This document shows, in pieces, positions 1-7,833 of a stretch of DNA of 49,938 nucleotides. This DNA is from Clostridia bacterium. GTDB lineage: Bacteria > Bacillota > Clostridia > Oscillospirales > CAG-272. Within the stretch, counting starts at the first letter, position 1. Each line of letters starts with the position of its first letter. Where the stretch lies: assembly GCA_017398585.1 (NCBI GenBank), contig JAFQFS010000103.1, positions 1-49,938 on the forward strand, written 5' to 3'. The notes under the pieces are model-generated. The model did no database searches. It was given only the letters and a program-made list of their open reading frames with translations, and was not told where the DNA came from. Both the position numbers and the translations under genes were made by a program.

Positions 1-127
1 ATACGGAAGGGTCGAGCGCTGAACAAAACGGAGTTTTGAGAAGTCGCTCCACTATTCCTCATGATCTTTATGACTCCACGTCAGCCGCCCGAACAAATTT
101 CAGCCGTACTCCACCGAAAATTCCTTT
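1..127. repeat. Dispersed repeat X, copy 1 (inverted relative to 47178-47300)
   Basis: The reverse complement of this stretch aligns along nearly its whole length with 47178-47300. It includes an identical core of over 40 nt around the GAGCG...CGCTC nested hairpin, whose inner stem is CAAAAC-TCC-GTTTTG. The middle third is diverged. No gene is seen. The two copies bracket about 47 kb in opposite orientation. The copy may extend beyond the window start. Confidence 0.85.
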
Positions 128-215
128 TTTCCCCCCACTAAATCATATCAGCCCCACAAACCGGCTATAACAGATTGAAGTTTTTGCGGAGCTTTTTTCA
201 AAAAGCGACCGTTTC
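128..215. repeat. Dispersed repeat Y, copy 1
   Basis: This aligns in direct orientation with about 47440-47575. Shared blocks in order are ACTAA, ATATC, ACAAA, GGCTA, AAGTT, TTTGC, the hairpin GCTTT...AAAGC, and GTTT-CCCTT. This copy lacks the extra AAGACAC-GAA-GTGTCTT hairpin found between TTTGC and GCTTT in copy 2. Both copies lie just upstream of a sigma-A promoter. No coding sequence is seen here. Confidence 0.7.
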
Positions 216-230
216 CCCTTTCCTCCACCC

Positions 231-259
231 TTGCAATCTCCCCACCCCTGTAGTATAAT
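231..259 (+). promoter_or_regulatory. Sigma-A promoter of the histidine phosphatase gene
   Basis: TTGCAA at 231-236, 17-bp spacer, TATAAT at 254-259. This is 36 bp before the start codon at 295, which has the ribosome site AGGAGGG. Confidence 0.8.
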
Positions 260-294
260 GGAGGCGAAACGATGGAAGCAGGAGGGAGAAACCG

Positions 295-888
295 ATGAAA
301 CTGTATGTGGTCCGGCATGGGCAGAGTGAGGATAATTTAGCGAAACGACACTCCGGGTGGGCGGAATGTTCGTTGACGGAAAAGGGGGAAGCAGACGCGC
401 GCCGCGCGGGAGAACTGCTGAAGGGAATTGCGTTTGACAAGGTTTATTCAAGTGATACGAAACGTGCGCGGCAGACGTGTGCGCTGGCATTGCCGGACGC
501 CGATCCGGAGTATACGCCGCTGATCCGCGAGACGAACGTCGGGTCGCTGACGGGGCTTGAGGTCGCGGAATGTCAGAGACGGTGGGGCGAAGAGTACGAC
601 GAACGGAGAAAGGCGCGCAATTTCTGTCCCTACGGCGGGGAGAATCTCGAGATGCATATGAAACGTGTGCGGGAGTTTATGGCTCTTGCCGCGGGCGGCG
701 GATGGAACACCGTGGCGGCGTTCTCACACGGCGGAAGCATCCACTGCATGCTCGATATTGTCATGGGAGAACCGCAGAACAAGGCGGATTACCCCTGTAC
801 GAACGGTGGTGTGTCCGTTTTTTCCTTCGAAAACGGGACGTGGACGCTTGAGGAATGGAATCGTCTCGAAGAAAAACAGGTGCAGTAA
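295..888 (+). CDS. Histidine phosphatase family protein (phosphoglycerate mutase-like)
   Basis: A 197-residue cytoplasmic protein of the histidine phosphatase superfamily. The N-terminus carries the RHG motif (VVRHGQSEDN, residues 6-15) whose histidine is phosphorylated during catalysis. Other family landmarks are YSSDTKRARQTC (about 56-67), the glutamate-rich ETNVGSLTGLE stretch, and FSHGGSI with the second catalytic histidine (about 144). The size fits the small single-domain GpmB/CobC-like branch, which dephosphorylates sugar phosphates, phosphoglycerate, nucleotides or adenosylcobalamin precursors. The substrate cannot be read from the sequence. The start is set by AGGAGGG about 8 bp upstream. 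It is a single-gene unit with its own promoter, and the stop codon lies in the loop of the terminator hairpin. Confidence 0.9.
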   Translation: MKLYVVRHGQSEDNLAKRHSGWAECSLTEKGEADARRAGELLKGIAFDKVYSSDTKRARQTCALALPDADPEYTPLIRETNVGSLTGLEVAECQRRWGEEYDERRKARNFCPYGGENLEMHMKRVREFMALAAGGGWNTVAAFSHGGSIHCMLDIVMGEPQNKADYPCTNGGVSVFSFENGTWTLEEWNRLEEKQVQ

Positions 889-902
889 AATGCACCTGTT
901 TT
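873..902. terminator. Bidirectional terminator
   Basis: Stem AAAACAGGTGCA (873-884) pairs with TGCACCTGTTTT (891-902). The loop contains the TAA stop of the phosphatase gene. A-run on one side and T-run on the other allow use in both directions, for the phosphatase gene and the convergent XRE gene at 912-1142. Confidence 0.8.
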
Positions 903-911
903 GACGTTGGG

Positions 912-1142
912 TTATAAAATTTTGTCATACGGTTTCGGATTATCCGTTAAACCAAGGAGGTAGTCGGTCGAGGTCTTGTAGAGAACCGCAAGGCGGATTA
1001 ATGAATGTACTGGAATTTCACATTGTCCGCTTTCATATCGGATGTATTGTGTTCGTCCTGCCTGAAGATACTGTGCAACCTGAAGTTGAGTCAGATCATG
1101 ATCTTCCCGTAAGTCGCGCAGTCTGCGGTAATGATATCCCAT
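912..1142 (-). CDS. Small XRE-family HTH regulator (module 1)
   Basis: A 76-residue protein that is essentially one Cro/C1-type helix-turn-helix followed by a short tail. Residues 5-33 hold RRLRDLREDHDLTQLQVAQYL, with TQ at the start of helix 2, then the recognition segment QAGRTQYIRYESG. The C-terminal YKTSTDYLLGLTDNPKP is almost identical to that of three paralogues at 32763-33482. It is divergent from a DUF6809-like gene and shares a conserved promoter/operator with it, so autoregulation and control of that neighbour are likely (inference). The start codon follows GGAGAAAA at a fairly long spacing. No other domain is present. Confidence 0.9.
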   Translation of the reverse strand: MGYHYRRLRDLREDHDLTQLQVAQYLQAGRTQYIRYESGQCEIPVHSLIRLAVLYKTSTDYLLGLTDNPKPYDKIL

Positions 1143-1170
1143 GTTTTGATTTTCTCCGTAAATTTATAGC

Positions 1171-1218
1171 ATTTTATATTGACATTATAGTATAATTCTC
1201 GTATAATATAATAAAAAT
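1171..1218. promoter_or_regulatory. Conserved divergent promoter/operator, module 1
   Basis: On the plus strand TTGACA (1179-1184), 17-bp spacer, TATAAT (1202-1207) is a perfect consensus promoter for the DUF6809-like gene. An inverted repeat TTATATT-N8-AGTATAA (one mismatch) covers the -35 box. About 39 of 46 positions match the region at 32694-32740 read on the minus strand, which lies in the equivalent place of module 2. Such conservation between non-coding regions suggests an operator for the adjacent XRE protein. Confidence 0.75.
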
Positions 1219-1254
1219 GTCTCTAAGTAGAGGCATTGTCTACAGGAGAAACCC

Positions 1255-1524
1255 ATGAAAATACTCGAAGAATTCTACTACGGCAACATCCGCGCATCCG
1301 ACCGGCCGTCCGCTTACCGTGAGGAGCGAGAGGAAGTTGATCGTCTTGTCCGGATGAACTACGAAAAACTCCTCGCCCTGCTGAACGACGAGCAGAAAGA
1401 CCGTCTTCACCGTCTCGAAGACTGTATCATGGAACAGGGCGCCATCGAGGAACGGTACGCCTTTCTGGCAGGATTCCGTCTCGGTGTCCGCATAACGGCG
1501 GAGTGTTTCGCGGACGAAACATGA
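1255..1524 (+). CDS. DUF6809-like small protein (module 1)
   Basis: An 89-residue acidic, probably all-helical cytoplasmic protein. It opens MKILEEFYYGNIRASDRP and ends FLAGFRLGVRITAECFADE, the pattern of the DUF6809 family of Firmicutes (family recognition by eye). A paralogue of the same length lies at 32387-32656, sharing the N-terminal xDRPxxYREExxxxDRL region and the C-terminal (G)FRxxxRxxxExFAD region. Function is unknown. It has its own perfect sigma-A promoter, overlapped by a putative operator, and the ribosome site AGGAGAAA. It lies divergent to an XRE gene, as its paralogue does. Confidence 0.85.
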   Translation: MKILEEFYYGNIRASDRPSAYREEREEVDRLVRMNYEKLLALLNDEQKDRLHRLEDCIMEQGAIEERYAFLAGFRLGVRITAECFADET

Positions 1525-1531
1525 TCCCTTC

Positions 1532-1560
1532 TTGACAAAATTCATCCTTCATGATAAGAT
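1532..1560 (+). promoter_or_regulatory. Sigma-A promoter of the GH3 gene
   Basis: TTGACA at 1532-1537, 17-bp spacer, TAAGAT at 1555-1560, starting just after the DUF6809-like stop codon. Confidence 0.75.
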
Positions 1561-1594
1561 AATACCAGTATTTTCATGAAGGAGAACTCCCGTT

Positions 1595-3697
1595 ATGACC
1601 AAAGAAAAAGCCAGAGAACTTGCCCGCGCCCTCGTCGGTCAGATGACCGTTGAAGAAAAGGCGTCCCAGCTCCTCTATAATTCCCCCGCCATCGAACGCC
1701 TCGGCATCCACGACTACAACTGGTGGAACGAAGCATCCCACGGCGTCGCACGTTCCGGTATGGCGACCGTATTCCCGCACGCGATCGGTCTCGCGTCCAC
1801 GTTCAACCCCGACCTCATCGGTGAAGTCGGCGAAGCCGTGTCCACCGAAGCCCGCGCGAAGTACAACAACAGCGTCGAATACAACGACTTCGATATCTAT
1901 AAGGGCCTCACCTACTGGACCCCGAACATCAACATCTTCCGTGACCCGAGATGGGGACGCGGACAGGAAACCTTCGGCGAAGACCCGTTCCTCACCGCAT
2001 CCCTCGCCGTTCCCTACATCAAGGGACTCCAGGGCGACGGTGAATTCCTCAAGTCCGCCGCATGTGCGAAGCATTTCGCCGTTCACTCCGGACCCGAAGC
2101 CGGACGCCACAGCTTCAACTCCGTCACGAATGCCCATGACCTCTGGGAAACCTATCTTCCCGCGTTCGAATGGTGCGTCAAGGAAGGCGGTGTTGCCGGT
2201 GTTATGGGTGCGTACAACCGTACCAACGGTCAGCCCTGCTGCGGTCACAGCGAACTGATCGGCGATATCCTCCTCGGTCAGTGGAACTTCGACGGCTATT
2301 TCGTTTCCGACTGCGGCGCGATCTACGACATCTGCAAGTTCCATCACTACACCGACACCATGGAAGAAGCGGCGGCGCTCGCGCTCAAGGCGGGCTGCAA
2401 CCTCAACTGCGGCGACGCGTACACGCACCTCATGGAAGCGTACGAACAGGACCTCATCACCGAGGACGACCTCACCGAAGCGGCGGTCAAGGTCTATACG
2501 ATCCGCTATCTCCTCGGCGAATTCGAAGAAAACCGTCCGTATTCCGATATCCCGTTCGACAAACTCGACTGCGATGAACACCGCGACCTCAACCTCCGTG
2601 CGGCGGAAGAATGCATGGTCCTCCTGAAGAACGACGGATTCCTCCCGCTCGACGCGGAAAAGGCTCACAAGATCGCCGTCATCGGCCCGAACGCAATGTC
2701 CCAGATCGCACTCGAAGGCAACTACAACGGCATGGCGTCCGAATACATCACCGTTGCCGACGGTGTGCGCCGCGTTTTCGCGAACTCTTCCGTCCGTGCG
2801 GCAAAGGGCGCGAACATTTTCGTTGACAACCGCAACGACTGTTCCGGCTTCACCAACATGATCAGCGAAGGCATCGCGTACGCGAAGAACGCCGACATCA
2901 CCGTCCTCGTCCTCGGTCTCGACTGCCACATCGAAGGCGAAGAAATCCGTGTCAAGAACGACTACTTCGAAGGCGGCGACCGCAAGCGTCTCCAGCTTCC
3001 GAAGACCCAGATGGATCTCGCGGAAGCGGTCTGCGAAGTCTGCGACAACGTCATCGTGGTTGTCCTCGCGGGCAGCGCGGTCGACCTCGGTGAAAAGCTG
3101 ACGAACCACGCCCACGCTGTTATTCACGGCTGGTATCCGGGTGCGGTCGGCGGACTTGCTGCGGCACGTCTCATCGCGGGCAAGTATTCCCCGAGCGCAA
3201 AGCTCCCGCTGACGTTCTACCACTCCTGCGATGACCTTCCGGCGTACGAAAACTACGACATGACCGGACGCACCTACCGTTACTTTACCGGCGACGTCCT
3301 CTATCCGTTCGGCTACGGTCTGTCCTACACCACGTTCGCGTACGACAACGTAACCATCGCGGCGGAAACCGACGATGAGTACGAAATTTCCATGACCGTT
3401 GCCAACACGGGCGACCGCGACGGCATCGAAAAGGTGCAGATCTACGCGTCCTACACCGACTCCCGCACCCCGACCCCGCTGTACCAGCTCTGCGGTGTGA
3501 AGGCGGTTGACGTGAAGGCAGGAGAAGCGGCAGACGTGACCGTGAAGGTGAACAAGTACTGGCTGAAGGCTGTCCTCGAAGACGGCACGAGAACCGAACC
3601 CGACGGAAAGCTCGAACTCTACGTCGGCGGACATCAGCCGGACAAGAAGAGCGCACAGCTCTGCGGAACCGACTGCGTGAAGCTCGTTATCCGATAA
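1595..3697 (+). CDS. Glycoside hydrolase family 3 (beta-glucosidase/beta-xylosidase type)
   Basis: A 700-residue retaining beta-glycosidase that releases non-reducing terminal sugars from oligosaccharides. The N-terminal TIM barrel includes RDPRWGRGQETFGEDP (117-131), the KHF motif (159-161) and the nucleophile loop GYFVSDCGAI with the catalytic Asp at about 239. The alpha/beta sandwich follows (KIAVIGPNA), with YPFGYGLSYTTF leading into a C-terminal fibronectin-III-like domain. The motifs resemble beta-xylosidase/alpha-arabinosidase-type GH3 enzymes, but specificity is not certain. There is no signal peptide, so action is intracellular. The ribosome site AAGGAGAA fixes the start. Codon use is strongly biased (CTC, GAA, CGC/CGT), suggesting high expression. 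It is monocistronic, ending at a bidirectional terminator. Confidence 0.93.
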   Translation: MTKEKARELARALVGQMTVEEKASQLLYNSPAIERLGIHDYNWWNEASHGVARSGMATVFPHAIGLASTFNPDLIGEVGEAVSTEARAKYNNSVEYNDFDIYKGLTYWTPNINIFRDPRWGRGQETFGEDPFLTASLAVPYIKGLQGDGEFLKSAACAKHFAVHSGPEAGRHSFNSVTNAHDLWETYLPAFEWCVKEGGVAGVMGAYNRTNGQPCCGHSELIGDILLGQWNFDGYFVSDCGAIYDICKFHHYTDTMEEAAALALKAGCNLNCGDAYTHLMEAYEQDLITEDDLTEAAVKVYTIRYLLGEFEENRPYSDIPFDKLDCDEHRDLNLRAAEECMVLLKNDGFLPLDAEKAHKIAVIGPNAMSQIALEGNYNGMASEYITVADGVRRVFANSSVRAAKGANIFVDNRNDCSGFTNMISEGIAYAKNADITVLVLGLDCHIEGEEIRVKNDYFEGGDRKRLQLPKTQMDLAEAVCEVCDNVIVVVLAGSAVDLGEKLTNHAHAVIHGWYPGAVGGLAAARLIAGKYSPSAKLPLTFYHSCDDLPAYENYDMTGRTYRYFTGDVLYPFGYGLSYTTFAYDNVTIAAETDDEYEISMTVANTGDRDGIEKVQIYASYTDSRTPTPLYQLCGVKAVDVKAGEAADVTVKVNKYWLKAVLEDGTRTEPDGKLELYVGGHQPDKKSAQLCGTDCVKLVIR

Positions 3698-3716
3698 AAC
3701 AACAGAAACATACCGA

Positions 3717-3755
3717 CAAAAAGGGATCCGGCATTGCCGGATCCCCTGTTTTTTA
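3717..3755. terminator. Bidirectional terminator between GH3 and GH32 genes
   Basis: GGGATCCGGC-ATT-GCCGGATCCC (3723-3745) with a T-run at 3749-3754 on the plus strand and CAAAAA at 3717-3722 giving a T-run on the minus strand. It lies between convergent genes. Confidence 0.85.
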
Positions 3756-3768
3756 TGCGTTTTTGAAA

Positions 3769-5253
3769 TTACATCGCAAGAACGTCCGCTCTGATCTGTA
3801 CGGCGTCGGAGGTGACGGTGAGCGGCTTGGTACGGTCCGCGATGGCACCCATCGTGGAGTAGACCAGACCGCCGTCCGCGAAGACCTCGATGCCGAGCGT
3901 ATCGAAGATCACGCGCATTTTTCGTTCGCCGGTGAATGTCAGCGGAGCGGTGCATCCGCCGTGGGTGTACGTACCGTTTTTCGGGCTGACCGCGATGTCC
4001 ATGCCGAAGCAGGACAGCGTGAAATCGCCGCAGTCGTCACCGATCTCAACGTAAACGTCTACCGCGCCGTCGGTGGTTTCACCGACGGCAAGGGTGCCCT
4101 TCTTCAGCAGTTCGGTTTCCTTCACGGGATACGAACCGAGACGGACGATGTCCCCGACCTTCGTTAAGAACATTTCCACGGGAAGTCCCATCTGAGAGTT
4201 GAACACCGCGCCGGGAGCGGAATTGCGTCCCCACGCGATCTTGATCCGGCGGTCGCCGGTGCCGGAGAAGGTCTGCGCGGCGTAGGACGTACCTCCTCTG
4301 TGGTAAATCTGGTACGGCTGTTCGGGAACGAACGTGCCGTCTTTGATTTCGCCGATGTAGTAGGTGTCGTGCGCCGCAACGAAGACCCAGCGGATTTCAT
4401 CGCCGAGCGGGAGCGGATAGAAGTCCGGGCATTCGTTGTCTTCCGGCATGTTGAGGTCACAGATGCGCGTCCAGTCGAGCAGATTGTCGGAAGTAAAGAT
4501 GGTGAAATCGTTGCCGTCGAGGTAGAGGGAGAGGGTGTATTTCTGCAGTTCGTCCGACCACTGTACCTTCGGGTCGCGGTTGGCGCCGACGATGTGCGGG
4601 ATGATCGGGTTCTTCTCGTACTTGGTGAAGGTCTCACCGCCGTCCGTGGAGTACGCGAGGCACTGGCTGAACGCCACTCCTCTCGACATTTCAGAATGGT
4701 CACCCGCTGCCGTATAGAACAGCAGGAGCGCGCCTTCACCGAAGCCCGCGACGTTTCGTTCGTCACAGACTGCGCTTCCGGAGAACATTGTGCCGAACTT
4801 GTCCGGATACAGTTCGTCTCCGATTTCATCCCAGTGGACGAGGTCGGAGGAAACGGCGTGTCCCCACGTCATGTTGCCCCAGTTCCAGCTCATCGGGTTG
4901 TGCTGATAGAACATGTGGTATTTGCCGTTGTGCAGGATCAGACCGTTCGGATCGTTTGTCCAGCCGAGGGTGGTGGTGAAGTGTGCCGCCGGACGGAGAT
5001 ACGTACCGTTTGGGAGATCTTCCTTCTTCGGGAGTTTGTCCGAGGTTTTATAAGGAACCGCCGCGCCGGTGTCGTCGGTCAGCGTGAACGGGGTATCGCC
5101 GAAGCGGGTCACATCGATGTACGCTTCAAATACCGGATGTTCCGCGTCGACGGAAGCCGTGAAGTCATTCAGGATGGTTTCGCCATTGCGGATGAAGTAC
5201 CGTTTCTGCGGCTGTGTGTCGTTGATCGGGAGTACGATGTAAGTTCGTTTCAT
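3769..5253 (-). CDS. Glycoside hydrolase family 32 (sucrose/fructan hydrolase)
   Basis: A 494-residue GH32 beta-fructosidase, hydrolysing terminal fructosyl bonds of sucrose, inulin or levan oligosaccharides. The five-blade propeller starts at about residue 95 with GWTNDPNG (nucleophile Asp about 101; the usual motif is WMNDPNG). It continues with FSGSAV, the RDP motif (226-228) and the EC motif (NECPDFYPL, acid/base Glu about 274). A C-terminal beta-sandwich follows. Residues 1-90 form an extra N-terminal beta-rich segment. No signal peptide is present. AGGAGG precedes the start. It is 42 bp downstream of the oxidoreductase gene on the same strand, with no promoter visible between, so the two are probably cotranscribed. 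Confidence 0.92.
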   Translation of the reverse strand: MKRTYIVLPINDTQPQKRYFIRNGETILNDFTASVDAEHPVFEAYIDVTRFGDTPFTLTDDTGAAVPYKTSDKLPKKEDLPNGTYLRPAAHFTTTLGWTNDPNGLILHNGKYHMFYQHNPMSWNWGNMTWGHAVSSDLVHWDEIGDELYPDKFGTMFSGSAVCDERNVAGFGEGALLLFYTAAGDHSEMSRGVAFSQCLAYSTDGGETFTKYEKNPIIPHIVGANRDPKVQWSDELQKYTLSLYLDGNDFTIFTSDNLLDWTRICDLNMPEDNECPDFYPLPLGDEIRWVFVAAHDTYYIGEIKDGTFVPEQPYQIYHRGGTSYAAQTFSGTGDRRIKIAWGRNSAPGAVFNSQMGLPVEMFLTKVGDIVRLGSYPVKETELLKKGTLAVGETTDGAVDVYVEIGDDCGDFTLSCFGMDIAVSPKNGTYTHGGCTAPLTFTGERKMRVIFDTLGIEVFADGGLVYSTMGAIADRTKPLTVTSDAVQIRADVLAM

Positions 5254-5295
5254 GGGATCCTCCTGTGAACGGAATATCGTTATGGATCGTGCGGA

Positions 5296-6543
5296 TTACC
5301 GGCCGAACAGGTCGAGATAGCACTGCATCTGTTCATCGGTGGGCTTGTAGTCCGGATGCGAGCAGACGGGAAGGTCGGGTTCCGAGCCGTCGGTGCCGTA
5401 GTAGGGCGTGTGGCGGTCGTTTTCGTACTGTTTTCTGGCTTCTTCCGTGTGGAAGTCCGGGATCTCGTACGGCTTGCCGCCTTCGAGCATCGAACGGTGC
5501 GCAAGGATGGCAACCGACGACATCGCAACGGCGGAGTGAACATGGAAGGGATGTTCGGGCTGATGTCCTTCGCGGATGCAGTCGAGGAACATGCGCGCGG
5601 TGATGTAGTCGGAACCGCCGTGTCCGCTGGCTGTAATCTTCTGTTCGTCCGGATCGTTCCAGCCCGGGTCGTACAGGTTGACTTCTTCCTTGTCTTCGGG
5701 CTTGGTCCAGGAATTGTAGCGGAGCATGATCTTCGCTCCCATGCCACGCAGGTTTTCGATCTGACCTTCCGTGCCGCAGATGCGGTACGCATTGTGATGC
5801 GCACCGAACGCCGCACAGCCGGTGATGCGGAAGATGGAGCCGTCGTCGTTCTGGGTGGTGATGATCGCCGCCCGGTCACCGGAGTAGCTGGCGTGCGGAA
5901 CCTTGCCTTCCACGGGAGCGAACGCGGCGAATGCAGTCACGGTCTTCGGAGTCGCGCCGGTCGCACGCATGACGGGACCGAGGGAGTGGGTGATATAGTA
6001 GGTGCGCGGGTTGAAGTTGCGCCAGTGCTTCGTGAAGTAGGTGTACGTCTTTTTGAAGCCGATGTCCATCGGGTCACCGGGATGGTTGTATTCGCCTTCC
6101 GCGTAGATGATCTTGCCGAGGGTGCCGCCTTTTACGACGCGCTGCATTTCCCGGTTGAAGATCATCTGCGGATAGTTTTCCGCGAGGAAGTAGACGACGT
6201 CCGGATATTTTTCGGACGCGCGGATCAGCTCGACGCCTTCCGCCATCGTCCCGTTGCTGATGCACTCGGAGAAGATGTGGATGCCCTTTTCCATGCAGCG
6301 GATTGCGTACGGCGCGTGCTCATGGAAGAAGTTCGCAAGAATGACGGCGTCCATGTCATGTTCGATAAACTCATCGAAGCTGCGGTACAGCGTGACGTCC
6401 CCGCCGATCCGCGCAGCCGCCTTCTGCAGACGTTCTTCGTGGAAGTCGCAGACCGCCGTGATCTCACAGCCGAGACGCTGGAAATTGCCCGCGAGGTCCG
6501 CACCGCGTCCTGCGCCGAATACACCGACTTTAATCGTTTTCAT
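5296..6543 (-). CDS. Gfo/Idh/MocA family oxidoreductase
   Basis: A 415-residue NAD(P)-dependent sugar/inositol-type oxidoreductase. The Rossmann fold opens immediately with VGVFGAGRGADLAGNF (residues 5-20), and CDFHEERLQKAA follows the second strand. The family EKG-like loop appears as MEKGIHIFSECI. The C-terminal part is the usual beta-sheet substrate domain. The start at 6543 is chosen over an upstream in-frame ATG at 6687 because AGGAGG (6551-6556) and a perfect promoter (6590-6618) lie between them. It is the first gene of a likely operon with GH32. The substrate is unknown; members act on many sugars, and some are glycosidases using NAD. Confidence 0.88.
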   Translation of the reverse strand: MKTIKVGVFGAGRGADLAGNFQRLGCEITAVCDFHEERLQKAAARIGGDVTLYRSFDEFIEHDMDAVILANFFHEHAPYAIRCMEKGIHIFSECISNGTMAEGVELIRASEKYPDVVYFLAENYPQMIFNREMQRVVKGGTLGKIIYAEGEYNHPGDPMDIGFKKTYTYFTKHWRNFNPRTYYITHSLGPVMRATGATPKTVTAFAAFAPVEGKVPHASYSGDRAAIITTQNDDGSIFRITGCAAFGAHHNAYRICGTEGQIENLRGMGAKIMLRYNSWTKPEDKEEVNLYDPGWNDPDEQKITASGHGGSDYITARMFLDCIREGHQPEHPFHVHSAVAMSSVAILAHRSMLEGGKPYEIPDFHTEEARKQYENDRHTPYYGTDGSEPDLPVCSHPDYKPTDEQMQCYLDLFGR

Positions 6544-6589
6544 AGTGGTTCCTCCTGTTATTTTATGGTTCGTTCCGGTTGGTGGTTTC

Positions 6590-6618
6590 ATTATATCATA
6601 GCGGGTTCGTCTTGTCAA
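6590..6618 (-). promoter_or_regulatory. Sigma-A promoter, oxidoreductase-GH32 operon
   Basis: On the minus strand TTGACA (6613-6618), 17-bp spacer, TATAAT (6590-6595): full consensus. Confidence 0.85.
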
Positions 6619-6644
6619 GAAATCCGCGTATATGTGGGAAGTGT

Positions 6645-6693
6645 CAAATTTCTGTGTCGGACGGTTGACAAATTTCTGCATATCCACTATACT
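6645..6693 (+). promoter_or_regulatory. Promoter of the GH28-like/URO-D operon with direct repeats
   Basis: TTGACA (6665-6670), 17-bp spacer, TATACT (6688-6693). The 10-mer CAAATTTCTG occurs at 6645-6654 and again at 6669-6678, with the second copy starting at the end of the -35 box. This may be a regulator site in the divergent intergenic region. Confidence 0.7.
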
Positions 6694-6729
6694 ATAGGCA
6701 GAAAATCACCGGAAACGAGGGAACTTCCC

Positions 6730-7833
6730 ATGACATTTTATAAAAACGGCGCTGCCTACTGGCAGACCATGATCGACAACGCCGTCAGTACCCTGGAACG
6801 GCAGGTCACGATCCGCGGAAACTGGGAGATCGAAAAAACCATCCGCATTCCGCCGGACTTCACCGTGTGTCTTGAGGACTGTCATCTCCGCATGGCGGAC
6901 GGTACGTACTGCAATATGTTCCGCAACGCGGGATACGAGCGTTCCGGCGGAAACACCGCGGACGGCGCGGATCACGGTATCCGTATTCTCGGACGCGGAC
7001 GCGCCATTCTTGACGGCGGAACGTACAACGGTCTCCACGAACGCAATTCCCTGAAGGACGGCAATCCGCATATTTCCGTCAACAATCTGATCCTGTTTGT
7101 CAACGTGGACGGATTCGAGATCTCGCACATCCATCTGCGGAATCAGCGCTGGTGGGCAATGAATTTTCTGTTCTGCCGCCACGGCTCCATCCGTCACATC
7201 GATTTCTGTTCCGAGGACGGTATCGCCGACCGCGACGGTTCCCGCATTCCCGGAAAAACGCTCGCGGACATCGGCGAATATCCCGGTCACGAAGCGTACA
7301 TCCGCAATTCGGACGGCATCGACCTCCGTGCCGGATGCCACGACATCCTCATCGGGGACATCACAGGCTTTACGCAGGATGACACCGTCGCCCTCACCGG
7401 ACTTCCCGGAAAACTCGAGGAAATGTACCGCGTCGAAGGACTTCCGACGGACATCCACAACGTTATCATCCGCAATGTGAACAGCGCGTCCTTCTGCACG
7501 AACATCCGCTTGCTGAATCAGGGCGGCATCCGCCTGTACAACATCCTCATCGACGGCATGATGGACGCGTCCGCGGGTTCGCCCCACATGGACCGCGGTA
7601 TCTACGGCGTGCGCGTCGGCGACAATCATATGTACGGTCCCCGTCACTCCACGCCCGACGAAACATTCAACATCACCATCCGCAACGTGTACTCCCGTGC
7701 GCGCTCGTCTGCTGTACAGCTCGCGGGATCGATCACAAACTGTGTTCTCGACAACATCAACACCTTCGACGGCTGTCCGAACGTCCTGCTGAATGACGCG
7801 AAGCTGTATCCCGAAAACGGAGGAACGGTATGA
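6730..7833 (+). CDS. GH28-like parallel beta-helix protein (polygalacturonase-type)
   Basis: A 367-residue protein with the repeated IRN/IxIxN pattern of right-handed parallel beta-helix enzymes. NSDGIDLRAGCHDILIGDI and TQDDTVALTG resemble the NTD and DD catalytic motifs of GH28 polygalacturonases and rhamnogalacturonases, so hydrolysis of uronic-acid-containing chains is plausible. The later GHG and RIK motifs are not clear, so the exact family is uncertain. There is no signal peptide. The reading frame is open far upstream (to 5356), but that part is antisense to the oxidoreductase gene; the start at 6730 follows the promoter at 6665-6693. It overlaps the next gene by 4 bp (ATGA). Confidence 0.8.
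   Translation: MTFYKNGAAYWQTMIDNAVSTLERQVTIRGNWEIEKTIRIPPDFTVCLEDCHLRMADGTYCNMFRNAGYERSGGNTADGADHGIRILGRGRAILDGGTYNGLHERNSLKDGNPHISVNNLILFVNVDGFEISHIHLRNQRWWAMNFLFCRHGSIRHIDFCSEDGIADRDGSRIPGKTLADIGEYPGHEAYIRNSDGIDLRAGCHDILIGDITGFTQDDTVALTGLPGKLEEMYRVEGLPTDIHNVIIRNVNSASFCTNIRLLNQGGIRLYNILIDGMMDASAGSPHMDRGIYGVRVGDNHMYGPRHSTPDETFNITIRNVYSRARSSAVQLAGSITNCVLDNINTFDGCPNVLLNDAKLYPENGGTV

Noticed and set aside
1574-3955. Long open frame of 793 codons antisense to the GH3 gene
   Set aside because: Shadow of a strongly codon-biased GC-rich gene; composition is Val/Arg/Asp-rich with no recognisable motif, and no ribosome site.
5356-6729. N-terminal extension of the GH28-like frame
   Set aside because: Antisense to the oxidoreductase gene; the promoter at 6665-6693 lies inside it.
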